Part shown: positions 43,975-53,475 of the stretch, in pieces | Layout of the letters: every line of letters starts with the position of its first letter | How positions within the stretch are numbered: position 1 is the first letter of the stretch | From: Chitinophagaceae bacterium | GTDB lineage: Bacteria; Bacteroidota; Bacteroidia; Chitinophagales; Chitinophagaceae | Assembly: GCA_019752045.1 (NCBI GenBank) | Contig: JAIEMP010000005.1 | Span: 248,001-312,000, forward strand | Direction: 5' to 3' | Length of the DNA stretch: 64,000 nt | Notes under the pieces: model-generated | What the model was told of the DNA's origin: nothing | Databases searched by the model: none | What the model saw: the letters and a program-made list of their open reading frames with translations, nothing else | Program-made: the position numbers and the translations under genes

Positions 43975-43997
43975 TCCCGCTTTTAAGCGGGAGTTTT
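43975..43997. terminator. Intrinsic terminator after the small gene pair
   Basis: TCCCGCTT-TT-AAGCGGGA is a perfect 8-bp stem followed by a short T run on the plus strand. It starts 2 bases after the stop codon and ends just before the stop of the convergent protease gene, which may share it. Confidence 0.8.
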
Positions 43998-43999
43998 TA

Positions 44000-45688
44000 C
44001 TACTTAGCTACAATAAGTTTTTGCGAAATAACCTTGTTTTTTGTTCGTATAGAAACATGATACAAGCCTGGGACAAGTTTTGAAAGGCTGATCTGTTCAT
44101 TGATAACTGATGTGTTTGCTACAGTTTTACTGTAAACTTCTCTGCCTGTAAGATCATAAATTTTTATGAAAGTAAATTCCTCCGTTTTGTCGAAACGATA
44201 TTCAATGGAAATATTATTCACTGTTGGATTAGGGAATATTTTCATATTCCCTAAAGACGGTCTGTTAATTTGTTGCTTTGCCTTTTGAATATCGAATTTT
44301 TTATAAGATGGTAAAGGAATATTTTTTAGTATTTCTGTTATATCAGGTGTTTCATATTCCGACGTTTTAATAGCAGTGCTATCTGATAAACGGTAAGCAT
44401 TGTTATTAATAAAACATGGGGCAGGTGTTATACTGGTATTAAATACAGCACCAGGCTGCACTTCAAAACCTGGGTTTAGGTTAACCGATTGCCCGGCCTG
44501 AAATGTAAAGTTTGCCCCTGGCATTACACGTATAATACCATTTGTATTCGTTGTAGTTTGTGAAGTTAGGGTAATTAGGTTTTCTTGTTGATAAAGATTC
44601 GCAGGAAAGAGGTTGAAAATATTATTTACTGATTCTGCTGCGTTCAAATTTATTTGTGGTTGACAATTTATTTGACGGCCAGGAATTCCTGTTTGATCTA
44701 TCCAGAATCTATTTGGCGGATTTAAAGTGTTTTTAATAATTTGTCCTTTATAGTTATCCGCAAATTTCCCATAATGACTTATACCAACATCAATAAAAGC
44801 ACATGTATGATCAAAAGGAAAATTTGCAGATAATGTTCCCATATATCTGTTTGCTTGATTATTACTCATAAACCCTGTAAACAGTCCGCTTCCTGATGAA
44901 CCACGCTCAGTTTTTCCGTAGTTAAAATTTGCTTGGTACTTATTTGTTAATGGAGCTTGAATAAAATTGCAAACAACTGATGTTACCCATCTTCTTCTCC
45001 AAATCCATCCGAAAAGAAAGTCAATTAAAGTTGTAACAGTTTGACATGCAACTACAGGCGGAACATTGCCATAGAAACTACTAACTCCAGATATTTTTTT
45101 TATAGTTCCTCCAGGATGATGAATACCGCTGAATGGGACTTTACTACTTATACCCAATCCTTGGGGATCCCAACCTGCAAAATATACATTAAAGTGAGCT
45201 GGGATGGGGGGGCCTAAAATTTCACATAAAGCAAAATCACCATAAGCACAAACTATCCTGTCAACCAATCTTACCTGCCTCTGGATTTGATATTGATTGC
45301 CTGAACTATTTTGAGCAAAAACTAAATTATTTTGATTTGGACTTTGATAATTGAATGTCAAGGTCATTAACTCCTGATTAAAGTTAATATCGTTGCCACC
45401 GCAACTATTCCCTGTTCTAAAACAATGCCATGCGGTAACAAAATATTGACCGAGATCATTTTGGCCTGTATTTCTATTTATTAATGTACCTGTACATTGC
45501 CCAGCTGAACTGCTAAATCTAAAAGTTGCTCTCTTTATATCATTTCGATAGGTTTCTTCTTGCAGTGCATTTACATTAATATGACAGTTTAACTCAGGAA
45601 GAATATCTGGCTGGACAAATGTATATTGAGCTTCCGTAAACTTTGAAAGGGATAAAAATAAAAGCAAGAGTTTATAGCGGCAATTCAT
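44000..45688 (-). CDS. T9SS-secreted trypsin-like serine endopeptidase
   Basis: A 562-residue protein with a signal peptide (ending TEAQ). The chymotrypsin-type triad is visible as His88 in YFVTAWHC, Asp151 in AYGDFALC and Ser265 in RGSSGSGLF, with many Cys as in lysyl endopeptidases. Residues 330-430 are a beta-rich spacer. The end LGNMKIFPNPTVNNISIEYR ... IYDLTGREVYSKTVANTSVI ... LVPGLYHVSIRTKNKVISQK is a type A C-terminal sorting domain, which sends it through the type IX system to the surface or medium. The gene and those upstream are AT-rich compared with the flanks. Confidence 0.9.
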   Translation of the reverse strand: MNCRYKLLLLFLSLSKFTEAQYTFVQPDILPELNCHINVNALQEETYRNDIKRATFRFSSSAGQCTGTLINRNTGQNDLGQYFVTAWHCFRTGNSCGGNDINFNQELMTLTFNYQSPNQNNLVFAQNSSGNQYQIQRQVRLVDRIVCAYGDFALCEILGPPIPAHFNVYFAGWDPQGLGISSKVPFSGIHHPGGTIKKISGVSSFYGNVPPVVACQTVTTLIDFLFGWIWRRRWVTSVVCNFIQAPLTNKYQANFNYGKTERGSSGSGLFTGFMSNNQANRYMGTLSANFPFDHTCAFIDVGISHYGKFADNYKGQIIKNTLNPPNRFWIDQTGIPGRQINCQPQINLNAAESVNNIFNLFPANLYQQENLITLTSQTTTNTNGIIRVMPGANFTFQAGQSVNLNPGFEVQPGAVFNTSITPAPCFINNNAYRLSDSTAIKTSEYETPDITEILKNIPLPSYKKFDIQKAKQQINRPSLGNMKIFPNPTVNNISIEYRFDKTEEFTFIKIYDLTGREVYSKTVANTSVINEQISLSKLVPGLYHVSIRTKNKVISQKLIVAK

Positions 45689-45690
45689 AA

Positions 45691-46308
45691 TTAATTTATT
45701 TTATACTTAATTAAATTATATGTAGCAAACGGTATAATATTATGAGCATGCCAGCCAACCAACCCTATATTTTTAGCAAAAAAATATTTATCAGGATATG
45801 GTCCGTTTAAAACCAAAACATCTTTATAGACTGTATTATTTAAAATAACTGAATCTATAAACTTATCAGGATCATTTTTATACTTATCGTTATCAGGGAA
45901 AGAATAAACAGCGCTATTGTTTATAGTGCCTTGTAAAGAATAAAATGTTTGAAGGATAAATTGAATTTCGTCAAATTGAGTTGAATTTATTAAAACAACA
46001 GTAGTGTCACCTGAATTTCTTCTTCTAAATTCTTTTTCTATTAATTTAAAAATCCTGGATGAATCTGAAACACAGTTTTTAAATCTGTGGCTAATTGATG
46101 CTTGAAAGTCTTTTATATATATGCTGTCGGTTTTAGTTCCGGTATTATTTTGATAAACCCACCAGTTTCCCGGCTTAAAAGAATTAAAATAAACCATAAC
46201 AGGACTGTTCTCTATTTGAACATTATCTGGAGAAAGACATGGTTTTCTGCAAGAGTTATAGATTGCAAAAACACTAATCAATAAGAAAATGCTTATGTTT
46301 CCACTCAT
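45691..46308 (-). CDS. Putative lipoprotein, unknown function
   Basis: A 205-residue protein from MSGNISIFLLISVFAIYNSC, with NSC as a possible lipobox. The mature part, WWVYQNNTGTKTDSIYIKDF and YSFPDNDKYKNDPDKFIDSV, is beta-rich and has no family I can name. It lies 2 bases before the protease gene and 2 bases after another secreted protein, so all are one transcript. Strongly AT-rich codon use. Confidence 0.68.
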   Translation of the reverse strand: MSGNISIFLLISVFAIYNSCRKPCLSPDNVQIENSPVMVYFNSFKPGNWWVYQNNTGTKTDSIYIKDFQASISHRFKNCVSDSSRIFKLIEKEFRRRNSGDTTVVLINSTQFDEIQFILQTFYSLQGTINNSAVYSFPDNDKYKNDPDKFIDSVILNNTVYKDVLVLNGPYPDKYFFAKNIGLVGWHAHNIIPFATYNLIKYKIN

Positions 46309-46310
46309 GA

Positions 46311-46916
46311 TCAAAAAATTTGAATGGAATTAAAAATTTGATCTTTATAAGAGTGTAAATCCCATAACAATTCTTCCGGGCCCGAAACTGTAAAACACAA
46401 AAACTTACTGTTCCAATAAAAATAGCGGGTAAATGAATAATAGAAACCCTCAACATTGCCTGCCTGGTTAGGATGCCTGATAACAAGCTGCCTACCCCGT
46501 ATATAGCAGGGAGAATAATCACTTGGTTCATATCCCTCAATTGTACCTTGGGTAAAATATTGATTCATCTGAGCATATTGAGTAAACACAATATCAATTG
46601 AATCAACATAGCAAGGATCGCCCATTGATAATGAGCTATTAGGACTCGTTTGGCTTCTATTACTTAGAAATAGTTGGAATTCATCATTGCCATAAACGGC
46701 AGTACTATCAATAAAGTTTACTTGAAACGAAACTGTACTATCATGCAAATAAGAGAAATAGGAAACAAGACCAAGTGTATCTTTTGAGGATTGTTGCGAT
46801 GGGAAAAGAAAATTGAAATTGCCTCTTGTACTATTAGTTGTAATCCAATTTGTTTGCCCAAAGGAGTAAGACATAATCAGTAACAGCATCAGTGTAGTTA
46901 GCAGCCCTTTTTTCAT
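46311..46916 (-). CDS. Secreted protein, unknown function
   Basis: A 201-residue protein with a clear signal peptide (MKKGLLTTLMLLLIMSYSFG, cleavage before QTNW). The mature part contains RGNFNFLFPSQQSSKDTLGL and GFYYSFTRYFYWNSKFLCFT, a beta-rich pattern without a known domain. It sits between the fibre-like gene and the lipoprotein gene with gaps of 3 and 2 bases, an operon encoding several exported proteins of unknown role. Confidence 0.68.
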   Translation of the reverse strand: MKKGLLTTLMLLLIMSYSFGQTNWITTNSTRGNFNFLFPSQQSSKDTLGLVSYFSYLHDSTVSFQVNFIDSTAVYGNDEFQLFLSNRSQTSPNSSLSMGDPCYVDSIDIVFTQYAQMNQYFTQGTIEGYEPSDYSPCYIRGRQLVIRHPNQAGNVEGFYYSFTRYFYWNSKFLCFTVSGPEELLWDLHSYKDQIFNSIQIF

Positions 46917-46919
46917 GTG

Positions 46920-47714
46920 TTAGTTTTTATTTGTCAGTCTTTTTTTCATTTCTCCAATTTCAACTTTTTGCTCTTCAAGTTTTTTATTCAGATCAAGAAT
47001 ATATAATGTTAGCTCCTCAATTTTGGCAAGCAATTTTGCGTCTGTTGCACCAAGGTCATTACCTTCTTTTACCATTTCTTCAGATGTTGGTATCCCGGGC
47101 AAGTGTTTGTGTTTATCAATATATTGTTGTAAGGTTTTCAGAGGCATTAAACTATATTTTTTGTCAAAGACATAATCACTCCAATCAGAACCTGTCCTTA
47201 CTGCAACTTTAACCCTTTCAGTAAGAATGCCATTTTGAACATAAAGACGATAATTTCCAGGCGAAAGAATATTGCTTGAACCTCCAATAGGGCTATCTCC
47301 GATAATTAATTTGCCATCGTTTTGTAAACGCATTTTGATAGTATTTAAAACCGATGAATCGGATAGTGAGCCGCCATTACCTCCAGTAGAAGGGGTTACA
47401 GAAAAATATAGATGCCCTGCCACATTGCCAAAAATTGCTGCAGAACCATTGCTAGCTCCATCACCATAATATTCCCAGGGGGCTGTAGGGTTTAAAGTTG
47501 TTCTCGCAAAATTAAAACCTATATAACCATAGGTCCAATCTAAACTTGGGTTACCCCACAGTGACCCAATATTAATTCTATATGGACCAGATTTAACAGA
47601 ACTAAACTCGCCATCTCTATATATAGGCAATGCAGAACTAGAAGCTCCCTGCCATTGTTGAGAAAAACCATAAACATTAAGAAAAAAGGCGACTAAGAAT
47701 AATTTAAATTTCAT
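46920..47714 (-). CDS. Secreted tail-fibre-like protein with C-terminal coiled coil
   Basis: A 264-residue protein from MKFKLFLVAFFLNVYGFSQQ (signal peptide). The C-terminal end, WSDYVFDKKYSLMPLKTLQQ, YIDKHKHLPGIPTSEEMVKE, GATDAKLLAKIEELTLYILD and a Lys/Glu coiled coil, is the conserved tail of many Bacteroidota exported proteins. These resemble phage fibre or endosialidase-chaperone regions and probably trimerise. The N-terminal half is Gly/Ser-rich. The more upstream ATG overlaps the methyltransferase gene and is not preferred. Confidence 0.78.
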   Translation of the reverse strand: MKFKLFLVAFFLNVYGFSQQWQGASSSALPIYRDGEFSSVKSGPYRINIGSLWGNPSLDWTYGYIGFNFARTTLNPTAPWEYYGDGASNGSAAIFGNVAGHLYFSVTPSTGGNGGSLSDSSVLNTIKMRLQNDGKLIIGDSPIGGSSNILSPGNYRLYVQNGILTERVKVAVRTGSDWSDYVFDKKYSLMPLKTLQQYIDKHKHLPGIPTSEEMVKEGNDLGATDAKLLAKIEELTLYILDLNKKLEEQKVEIGEMKKRLTNKN

Positions 47715-47724
47715 CGTTGTATTT

Positions 47725-48507
47725 TTAAGCATTACTAAATGATTGTTTTATAAAATGCAACATTGCTAAATCACGTTTTCTGGAAACTAACTTATCAAGC
47801 ATACTTGTAAACGGAAGTAAAATGTTCTCTATCAAAATAGAAACTTTTGTTAGAGGTTCTCCTTCCTTGCGGTTATTATTATTTAAAACCTTCCTAATTG
47901 CTCCACAAACAAGGTAACTGACATCAATATTTAAAAAAGTTGTTTGCTTTAGTCGAAACCCGTTTTCTGAAAAGAGTGCTGCATAATATTCAATAGGTCT
48001 TCCCAAATTACTATCATGACCTGTAATCGTTTTTTCTATTCTTTCATAAATATAAATATCAGATTTTGATATTCTGCAAATTTCTAATATTAATTTTTTT
48101 AAATTTTCTTCATCAACATTATGTTGAAGAACTGTAGCAGTAAAAACAATATCATAACTGTCAGAATTGAATGGCAATGAAGTTCCGTTAGTCTTTTTTA
48201 ATTCAACTATAGGAGATGAAAGCAATTCTTTTGAAAGTTGGATCATTTTTTCTGAAATATCTGTACCAGATATCTTAGAAGGTTTTTTGTTTAAAAGATA
48301 CTTTAAGTTACCTCCCGGGCCTGAACCAATCTCCAAAACACTTTTATCTTTAATATCCATTTCATCAAGGAGTGTTAGAAATTTATTCCTTTTATACCGA
48401 TAAAAAGGCTCATCGTCTCCAGCAATTAGTTTAATGTCTTTTCGCTCACTAATATGTTTTGCAACTTCGTCCCAATAAGTTTCAGGGTTGTACTTTTTGG
48501 AGTTCAT
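47725..48507 (-). CDS. Class I SAM-dependent methyltransferase
   Basis: A 260-residue protein. SAM motif I is KSVLEIGSGPGGNLKYLLNK, followed by ISGTDISEKMIQLSKELLS, TNGTSLPFNSDSYDIVFTAT and VLQHNVDEENLKKLILEICR, the regular motifs of the Methyltransf_11 type. The substrate is unknown. The gene is AT-rich like its downstream partners and starts a minus-strand run to the T9SS protease. manC lies 44 bases upstream, so an envelope-glycan role is possible. Confidence 0.85.
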   Translation of the reverse strand: MNSKKYNPETYWDEVAKHISERKDIKLIAGDDEPFYRYKRNKFLTLLDEMDIKDKSVLEIGSGPGGNLKYLLNKKPSKISGTDISEKMIQLSKELLSSPIVELKKTNGTSLPFNSDSYDIVFTATVLQHNVDEENLKKLILEICRISKSDIYIYERIEKTITGHDSNLGRPIEYYAALFSENGFRLKQTTFLNIDVSYLVCGAIRKVLNNNNRKEGEPLTKVSILIENILLPFTSMLDKLVSRKRDLAMLHFIKQSFSNA

Positions 48508-48551
48508 ATATTTATTAAGAATTTAGACTGTGATAGTACACGGTTATTTTT

Positions 48552-49634
48552 TTATAAAAACTTCTCGCCTTTATTTCGTTTCACTTCTGCTACATACTCT
48601 TTAATTTCCTGCTCCTTTTCTTTTTTGCAGATGAGTAATACATCTTTGGTGTCCACTACAATAAAATCATCGAGTCCCTGTAGCAAGACCAGTTTTTTAT
48701 CCTCGGCATGTACTACATTTTTGGTGGCATCAATGATCATGACATGTTTCCCTGCAACAGCATTTCCAAAATAATCTTTCTCCATGTTTTCATACGCACT
48801 GTTCCACGTACCTAAATCGCTCCATCCAAAAGAAGAAGGCATTACGTACACATTGTCGGCTTTTTCCATAATACCATAATCAATGGAAATATTGGTACAC
48901 TGCGGATAAATTCGGTCAATAGCTTCCTGTTCCCGGGCTGTGTTGAAGAGCTCTTTTTCTGCCACAAATACTTCATGCATTTCGGGCAGAAATTTTTCAA
49001 ATGCTTTGACGATGTTTTTTATTTTCCAGACGAAGATGCCGGCGTTCCATAAAAAATCGCCACTGCTTAAAAAGGTTTTAGCCAGTTCAAGATTGGGTTT
49101 TTCTGTAAAGGTTTTTACCTGATACACATTTTCTGCAACCGGTAATGGTTCGTGCTGTATGTATCCGTAGCCGGTATTGGCATAGGTTGGTTTAATACCA
49201 AGTGTAACCAGTGCATTAATTTCATTTACAAAACCAAACGCATCACTGCAAACTTTTGCAAAGGCTGGGGCATCCAGTATTAAATGATCAGCAGGTGCAC
49301 AAATGAGCAAACCGTTTTCATTGAGCTGTTGTAATTTATACGAAACATATGCAATACAGGGTGCCGTGTTTTTGCGGGATGGTTCACACAAAATATTTTC
49401 AACCGGTAACTGCGGTAATTGCTCTTTTACAATATCTGCATATTCTGTAGAGGTAACCACATAAATATGTTCGTTTGGTATAAACTGTACATACCGGTCG
49501 TAAGTTGATTGAATGAGTGTGCGACCTGTATGGAGAATATCTAAAAACTGTTTTGGAAAACCGGTGCGGCTCATTGGCCAAAAGCGGCTACCGATACCGC
49601 CAGCCATAATGGCTACGTAATGATTTTTGTTCAT
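48552..49634 (-). CDS. manC: Mannose-1-phosphate guanylyltransferase
   Basis: A 360-residue nucleotidyltransferase. VAIMAGGIGSRFWPMSRTGF then PKQFLDIL is the GDP-mannose pyrophosphorylase signature with its GTP loop and Lys. CAPADHLI, VKTFTEKPNLELAKTFLSSG and FLWNAGIFVWKIKNIVKAFE are the other conserved motifs. It lacks the C-terminal isomerase half of bifunctional enzymes. It makes GDP-mannose for fucose, mannose or rhamnose-containing glycans, which fits the many glycosyltransferases in the window. Confidence 0.93.
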   Translation of the reverse strand: MNKNHYVAIMAGGIGSRFWPMSRTGFPKQFLDILHTGRTLIQSTYDRYVQFIPNEHIYVVTSTEYADIVKEQLPQLPVENILCEPSRKNTAPCIAYVSYKLQQLNENGLLICAPADHLILDAPAFAKVCSDAFGFVNEINALVTLGIKPTYANTGYGYIQHEPLPVAENVYQVKTFTEKPNLELAKTFLSSGDFLWNAGIFVWKIKNIVKAFEKFLPEMHEVFVAEKELFNTAREQEAIDRIYPQCTNISIDYGIMEKADNVYVMPSSFGWSDLGTWNSAYENMEKDYFGNAVAGKHVMIIDATKNVVHAEDKKLVLLQGLDDFIVVDTKDVLLICKKEKEQEIKEYVAEVKRNKGEKFL

Positions 49635-49635
49635 A

Positions 49636-49719
49636 AGCCCCTATCCCCTAAAGGGGGACAAAACTTTTTAAAATGATAAACTATTGTAAACCCATACCCC
49701 CCTTTAGGGGTTGGGGGCT
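49636..49719. repeat. 84-bp inverted repeat with two CCCCTAAAGGGG-type hairpins
   Basis: The left arm (49636-49657, starting AGCCCCTATCCCCTAAAGGG) and right arm (49697-49719) are near reverse complements around an AT-rich centre. Each arm is itself a palindrome with core CCCTAAAGGG. This nested design is like REPIN elements (paired REP sequences). It fills the manC-kdsD gap. Confidence 0.75.
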
Positions 49720-50692
49720 ATATCAAACCTTCTTTAATTAAATCATGCAAATGTATCATTCCAAGGTATTGTTTGTTGTTAACAACTGCTAATTGACTGA
49801 TATTATTTTTACGCATCATCTCCATTGCATCAATGGCCAATGCTTCTGCATCAATTGTTTTTGGATTCACCGTCATAATTTGTGTGGCAGAAACTTCATC
49901 AATTAAATTGTTCTTCTCCAGCATGCGTCTTAAATCACCATCTGTAATAATACCTAATAACTCACCTTGCTCATTAACCACGGCTGTTGCGCCCAATCGT
50001 TTCTTTGAAATTTCAACAATCACTTCTTTTAATGAAGCTGATGCAGAAACTTTTGGCTGCTCATTATGAAGATAGAGATCGGCCACACGCAGGTATAATT
50101 TTTTACCCAATGAACCTCCGGGATGAAACTTTGCAAAATCACTGCTCTTAAATCCACGCAGTTCCATCAACGCAACAGCTAATGCATCGCCCATCACCAT
50201 TTGTGCGGTTGTACTACTGGTTGGTGCAAGATTATTTGGGCAGGCTTCCTGACTCACGGTTGTATTTAAAACGTAATCACTTTGCCGGGCTAAGTAAGAA
50301 TCTGTATTACCAACCATCCCTACCAGCGGATTGCCAAAACTTTTAATCAGTTGTGCCAGTATTTTTATTTCAGGACTTTCACCGCTTTTACTGATGATCA
50401 TCACCACATCAAAGTTCAGGATCATTCCCAGATCGCCGTGAATAGCATCAGCTGCATGTAAAAACATGGCAGGAGTTCCGGTAGAGTTTAACGTAGCAAC
50501 AATCTTTTGCGCAATCACTGCACTTTTGCCAATACCGCTTACAATCAGGCGACCTTTGGCTTTTAGTATAATGCTGCAAATGGTATTAAAATCTTCGGTT
50601 AATAAAGCCGATAGACCATTCAATGCGTTGGCTTCCATCGCAATTGTCCGTTCAGCAACCTCTCTTGGATTGATATGATTTGTTTCATTCAT
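49718..50692 (-). CDS. kdsD: Arabinose-5-phosphate isomerase (KpsF/GutQ family)
   Basis: A 324-residue protein: SIS domain (RLIVSGIGKSAVIAQKIVAT then LHAADAIHGDLGMILNFDVV; VMIISKSGESPEIKILAQLI) and two C-terminal CBS domains (LGATAVVNEQGELLGIITDG; ISQLAVVNNKQYLGMIHLHD). It converts ribulose-5-phosphate to arabinose-5-phosphate for KDO in lipopolysaccharide. The stop codon lies at the edge of the inverted repeat next to manC. Confidence 0.92.
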   Translation of the reverse strand: MNETNHINPREVAERTIAMEANALNGLSALLTEDFNTICSIILKAKGRLIVSGIGKSAVIAQKIVATLNSTGTPAMFLHAADAIHGDLGMILNFDVVMIISKSGESPEIKILAQLIKSFGNPLVGMVGNTDSYLARQSDYVLNTTVSQEACPNNLAPTSSTTAQMVMGDALAVALMELRGFKSSDFAKFHPGGSLGKKLYLRVADLYLHNEQPKVSASASLKEVIVEISKKRLGATAVVNEQGELLGIITDGDLRRMLEKNNLIDEVSATQIMTVNPKTIDAEALAIDAMEMMRKNNISQLAVVNNKQYLGMIHLHDLIKEGLI

Positions 50693-50992
50693 TGGAGGGG
50701 CAAACCTACTTTAAATAAGCAGAAAAGAAAAGAGTGTATCTGCTTTCGCTGTAAAAAGCTCTTTCAGGATACAATTCCTCTCATCCATTTTTGTACAAAT
50801 CTTCTCAGAAATTGGCTTATCTTCTCAAATTATGGTCTTTTTTAGCAAGTTTTTGCCGCATTCGGGCTCGTAAGATGACTCAGTTTTAGTAACTTCGTCC
50901 CCCTTCAGAAAAAGCGCTCTCTGCGCCTAACTGTTCAACTGCCTGCTGAGAAGTCCAGTTTGTAAAATCAAAGAGAGAAGGAAAAAAAAGTG
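50693..50992. other. Gene-free divergent region between kdsD and recQ
   Basis: About 300 bases with no credible gene. It must hold the promoters of both divergent genes. One weak candidate for recQ is TAACTTCG at 50890-50897, one base off the Bacteroidota -7 box. AGAGAGAAGGA shortly before the recQ ATG may serve as ribosome binding site. No hairpin of note was seen. Confidence 0.4.
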
Positions 50993-53326
50993 ATGACTAC
51001 AGTAAAGAAAAAAGCCTCCAAAGTTGGGAGCAACATTTCGGAAAAAGTAAAAGAAACAGCCAAAAAACCTACCCGTAAAACCGAAGGGGCTGCAAAGAAA
51101 TCAAACGGAAAAACTGTGAAGGCCGCTTCGCATTCGGTTGATTTGTACGCAGCACTGAATGAGCATTTTGGTTTTGATGCGTTTAAAGGAACTCAGGAAG
51201 CGGTGATCAATAACCTGCTCAATGGTAATGATACATTTGTGATTATGCCTACCGGTGGTGGTAAAAGTTTATGTTACCAGTTGCCTGCTTTGGTTAAAGA
51301 AGGTGTAGCCATTGTTGTAAGTCCGCTGATAGCGTTAATGAAAAATCAGGTTGATCTGGTACGCAGCTACAGCAGTAAAGATGATGTGGCGCATTTTCTC
51401 AACTCAACTTTAACCAAGAAAGAAATAAAAGAAGTGCATGATGATTTGCTTACCGGCAAAACCAAAATGCTGTACGTTGCTCCTGAAACGTTAACCAAGC
51501 AGGAAAATCTTGAATTCTTCAGCGATCTCAATATTTCTTTTTTTGCAGTGGATGAAGCCCATTGTATCAGTGAGTGGGGGCATGATTTCAGACCGGAGTA
51601 CAGACGTTTGAAAGAAATGATGGACCAGATCAATCCCAACATTCCCATCATTGCATTAACAGCTACTGCTACACCAAAAGTGCAGAGTGATATTGTAAAG
51701 AACCTTGGTTTACGCAACCCCGATATTTTTATTTCATCGTTTAACCGGGGTAATCTGTATTACGAAATTCAACCCAAGATCAAAAAAGATCAAACGGTTA
51801 AAAATATTGTTCGTTTTATTTCTCAGAACAAAGGCAAGAGTGGAATTATTTATACACTCAACCGCAGAACAACAGAAGAGTTGGCGGATATGCTGATGGC
51901 TAATGGTATTAAAGCTGTTGCTTATCATGCAGGGTTCGATGGAAAAGTAAGAGCCGATAAACAGGATCAGTTTTTAAATGAAGATGTACAGGTTATTGTT
52001 GCCACCATTGCGTTTGGAATGGGTATTGATAAACCCGATATCCGTTTTGTGATCCATTATAATATTCCCAAGAGCATTGAAAACTATTACCAGGAAACAG
52101 GAAGGGCCGGCCGTGATGGAATGGAAGGGAAATGCATTCTTTATTATTCGCATAAAGATGTAAGTAAGCTTGAACATTTGATGCGAGACAAACCGTTGAG
52201 CGAACGTGAAGTAACTGCACAAATGATACAGGAAACTGTTGCGTTTGCAGAAAGCTCTGTTTGCCGCCGTAAAATATTGCTTCATTATTTTGGCGAAGAA
52301 TATCAACAGGAAAATTGTGGTAACTGTGATAACTGTCTGCATCCAAAAGAAAAAATGGAAGCAAAAGACGAAGCGGTGATGGTATTAAAAACGGTGAAAG
52401 CTTTGGATGGACGTTTTGCTGCTGAGTATGTGATACCGGTGATCACAGGAAGATTAACTCCGCAGATACAGATGTACCGTCATGATCAGTTATCGGAGTT
52501 TGGAATAGGTAAAGAAAGAGATGTCCATTTCTGGAATTCATTGATCAGACAAATGTTGCTGAATGGATTGATTCAAAAAGATATTGAAGAATATGGTTTG
52601 CTGAAAATGACGAAGGAAGGAGAAACATTTGTGAAGAAACCAAAATCATTTAAAATTGCTTTGAACAATTTATACGAAGAGGCGAATGAAGATGATGAAG
52701 AAACTGCAGATGCCGGCAACACCGGTGCAGCAGCCGATGATAAGTTGTTTGATATGCTCAAAGATCTGAGGCAGAAAGAAGCAAAGAAAAAAGGGTTACC
52801 ACCTTTTGTGATTTTCCTGGAGAATTCTTTGCAGGATATGGCTACCATCTATCCAACCACATTGGAAGAGTTGGAAAAATGCCAGGGTGTAAGCAAGGGT
52901 AAGGCCATCCGTTACGGCAAACCGTTTGTTGATATTATTTCGAAGTATGTAGAAGAGAATGAAATTGAAAAGCCCGATGAATTTGTGATGAAGAGTGTGG
53001 TGAATAAAAGCGGCAACAAAGTCTTTTTAATTCAGAATGTAGATAAACGCATACCGTTAGAAACCATTGCTAAAAACAAGGGCTGGCGTATGGATGAGAT
53101 GCTGGAAGAAATGGAAACCATTGCTGCCAGCGGCACCAAGCTCCGGTTGGATTATGCAATTGATGAATGGCTGGATGAATATGAGCAGGAAGAAATCATT
53201 GATTATTTTAAAACCTGCAGTACCAGCGATTTAAAAATTGCGCAGCAGGAACTGGAAGATGGCGGTTACAGCTGGGAGCAGCTGAAAATTATGCGGATCA
53301 AGTTTTTGAGCGAGTTTGGAATGTAA
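50993..53326 (+). CDS. recQ: ATP-dependent DNA helicase RecQ
   Basis: A 777-residue helicase. A Lys/Ala-rich tail of about 45 residues ([20 protein letters not shown]) precedes the core, which is unusual and may bind DNA. Walker A is MPTGGGKS (near residue 90), Walker [21 protein letters not shown], and motif [21 protein letters not shown]. The zinc-binding Cys set is [10 protein letters not shown] ... CGNCDNC. A winged helix and an HRDC-like domain ([20 protein letters not shown]) follow, and a C-terminal extension ends at LSEFGM. It unwinds DNA in recombination and repair. The GTG one codon upstream is less likely. Confidence 0.95.
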   Translation: MTTVKKKASKVGSNISEKVKETAKKPTRKTEGAAKKSNGKTVKAASHSVDLYAALNEHFGFDAFKGTQEAVINNLLNGNDTFVIMPTGGGKSLCYQLPALVKEGVAIVVSPLIALMKNQVDLVRSYSSKDDVAHFLNSTLTKKEIKEVHDDLLTGKTKMLYVAPETLTKQENLEFFSDLNISFFAVDEAHCISEWGHDFRPEYRRLKEMMDQINPNIPIIALTATATPKVQSDIVKNLGLRNPDIFISSFNRGNLYYEIQPKIKKDQTVKNIVRFISQNKGKSGIIYTLNRRTTEELADMLMANGIKAVAYHAGFDGKVRADKQDQFLNEDVQVIVATIAFGMGIDKPDIRFVIHYNIPKSIENYYQETGRAGRDGMEGKCILYYSHKDVSKLEHLMRDKPLSEREVTAQMIQETVAFAESSVCRRKILLHYFGEEYQQENCGNCDNCLHPKEKMEAKDEAVMVLKTVKALDGRFAAEYVIPVITGRLTPQIQMYRHDQLSEFGIGKERDVHFWNSLIRQMLLNGLIQKDIEEYGLLKMTKEGETFVKKPKSFKIALNNLYEEANEDDEETADAGNTGAAADDKLFDMLKDLRQKEAKKKGLPPFVIFLENSLQDMATIYPTTLEELEKCQGVSKGKAIRYGKPFVDIISKYVEENEIEKPDEFVMKSVVNKSGNKVFLIQNVDKRIPLETIAKNKGWRMDEMLEEMETIAASGTKLRLDYAIDEWLDEYEQEEIIDYFKTCSTSDLKIAQQELEDGGYSWEQLKIMRIKFLSEFGM

Positions 53327-53467
53327 GCCGGAGGCAAGAACCAAAGTACAAGGCACAGGATGGGGAGAGCCAAGTTATAAAAGTTCTGTGCGAATCTGTG
53401 TTATCAGTGCGCCACAATGGAATTTGAAATAATGGGTCAAAGATTTCGATATTAAAGCTCATTCTTC

Positions 53468-53475
53468 TATATTTG
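53468..53475 (+). promoter_or_regulatory. Candidate -7 promoter box TATATTTG
   Basis: An exact match to TAnnTTTG, with TTTCG (53444-53448) 19 bases before it as a weak -33 box. It points into the gap that leads to tRNA-Phe and would start a transcript near 53482, about 150 bases before the tRNA. Confidence 0.5.

Noticed and set aside
51974-52364. Two overlapping minus-strand frames of about 120 codons opposite recQ
   Set aside because: Antisense to conserved helicase motifs, with low-complexity translations. Shadows of recQ codon bias.
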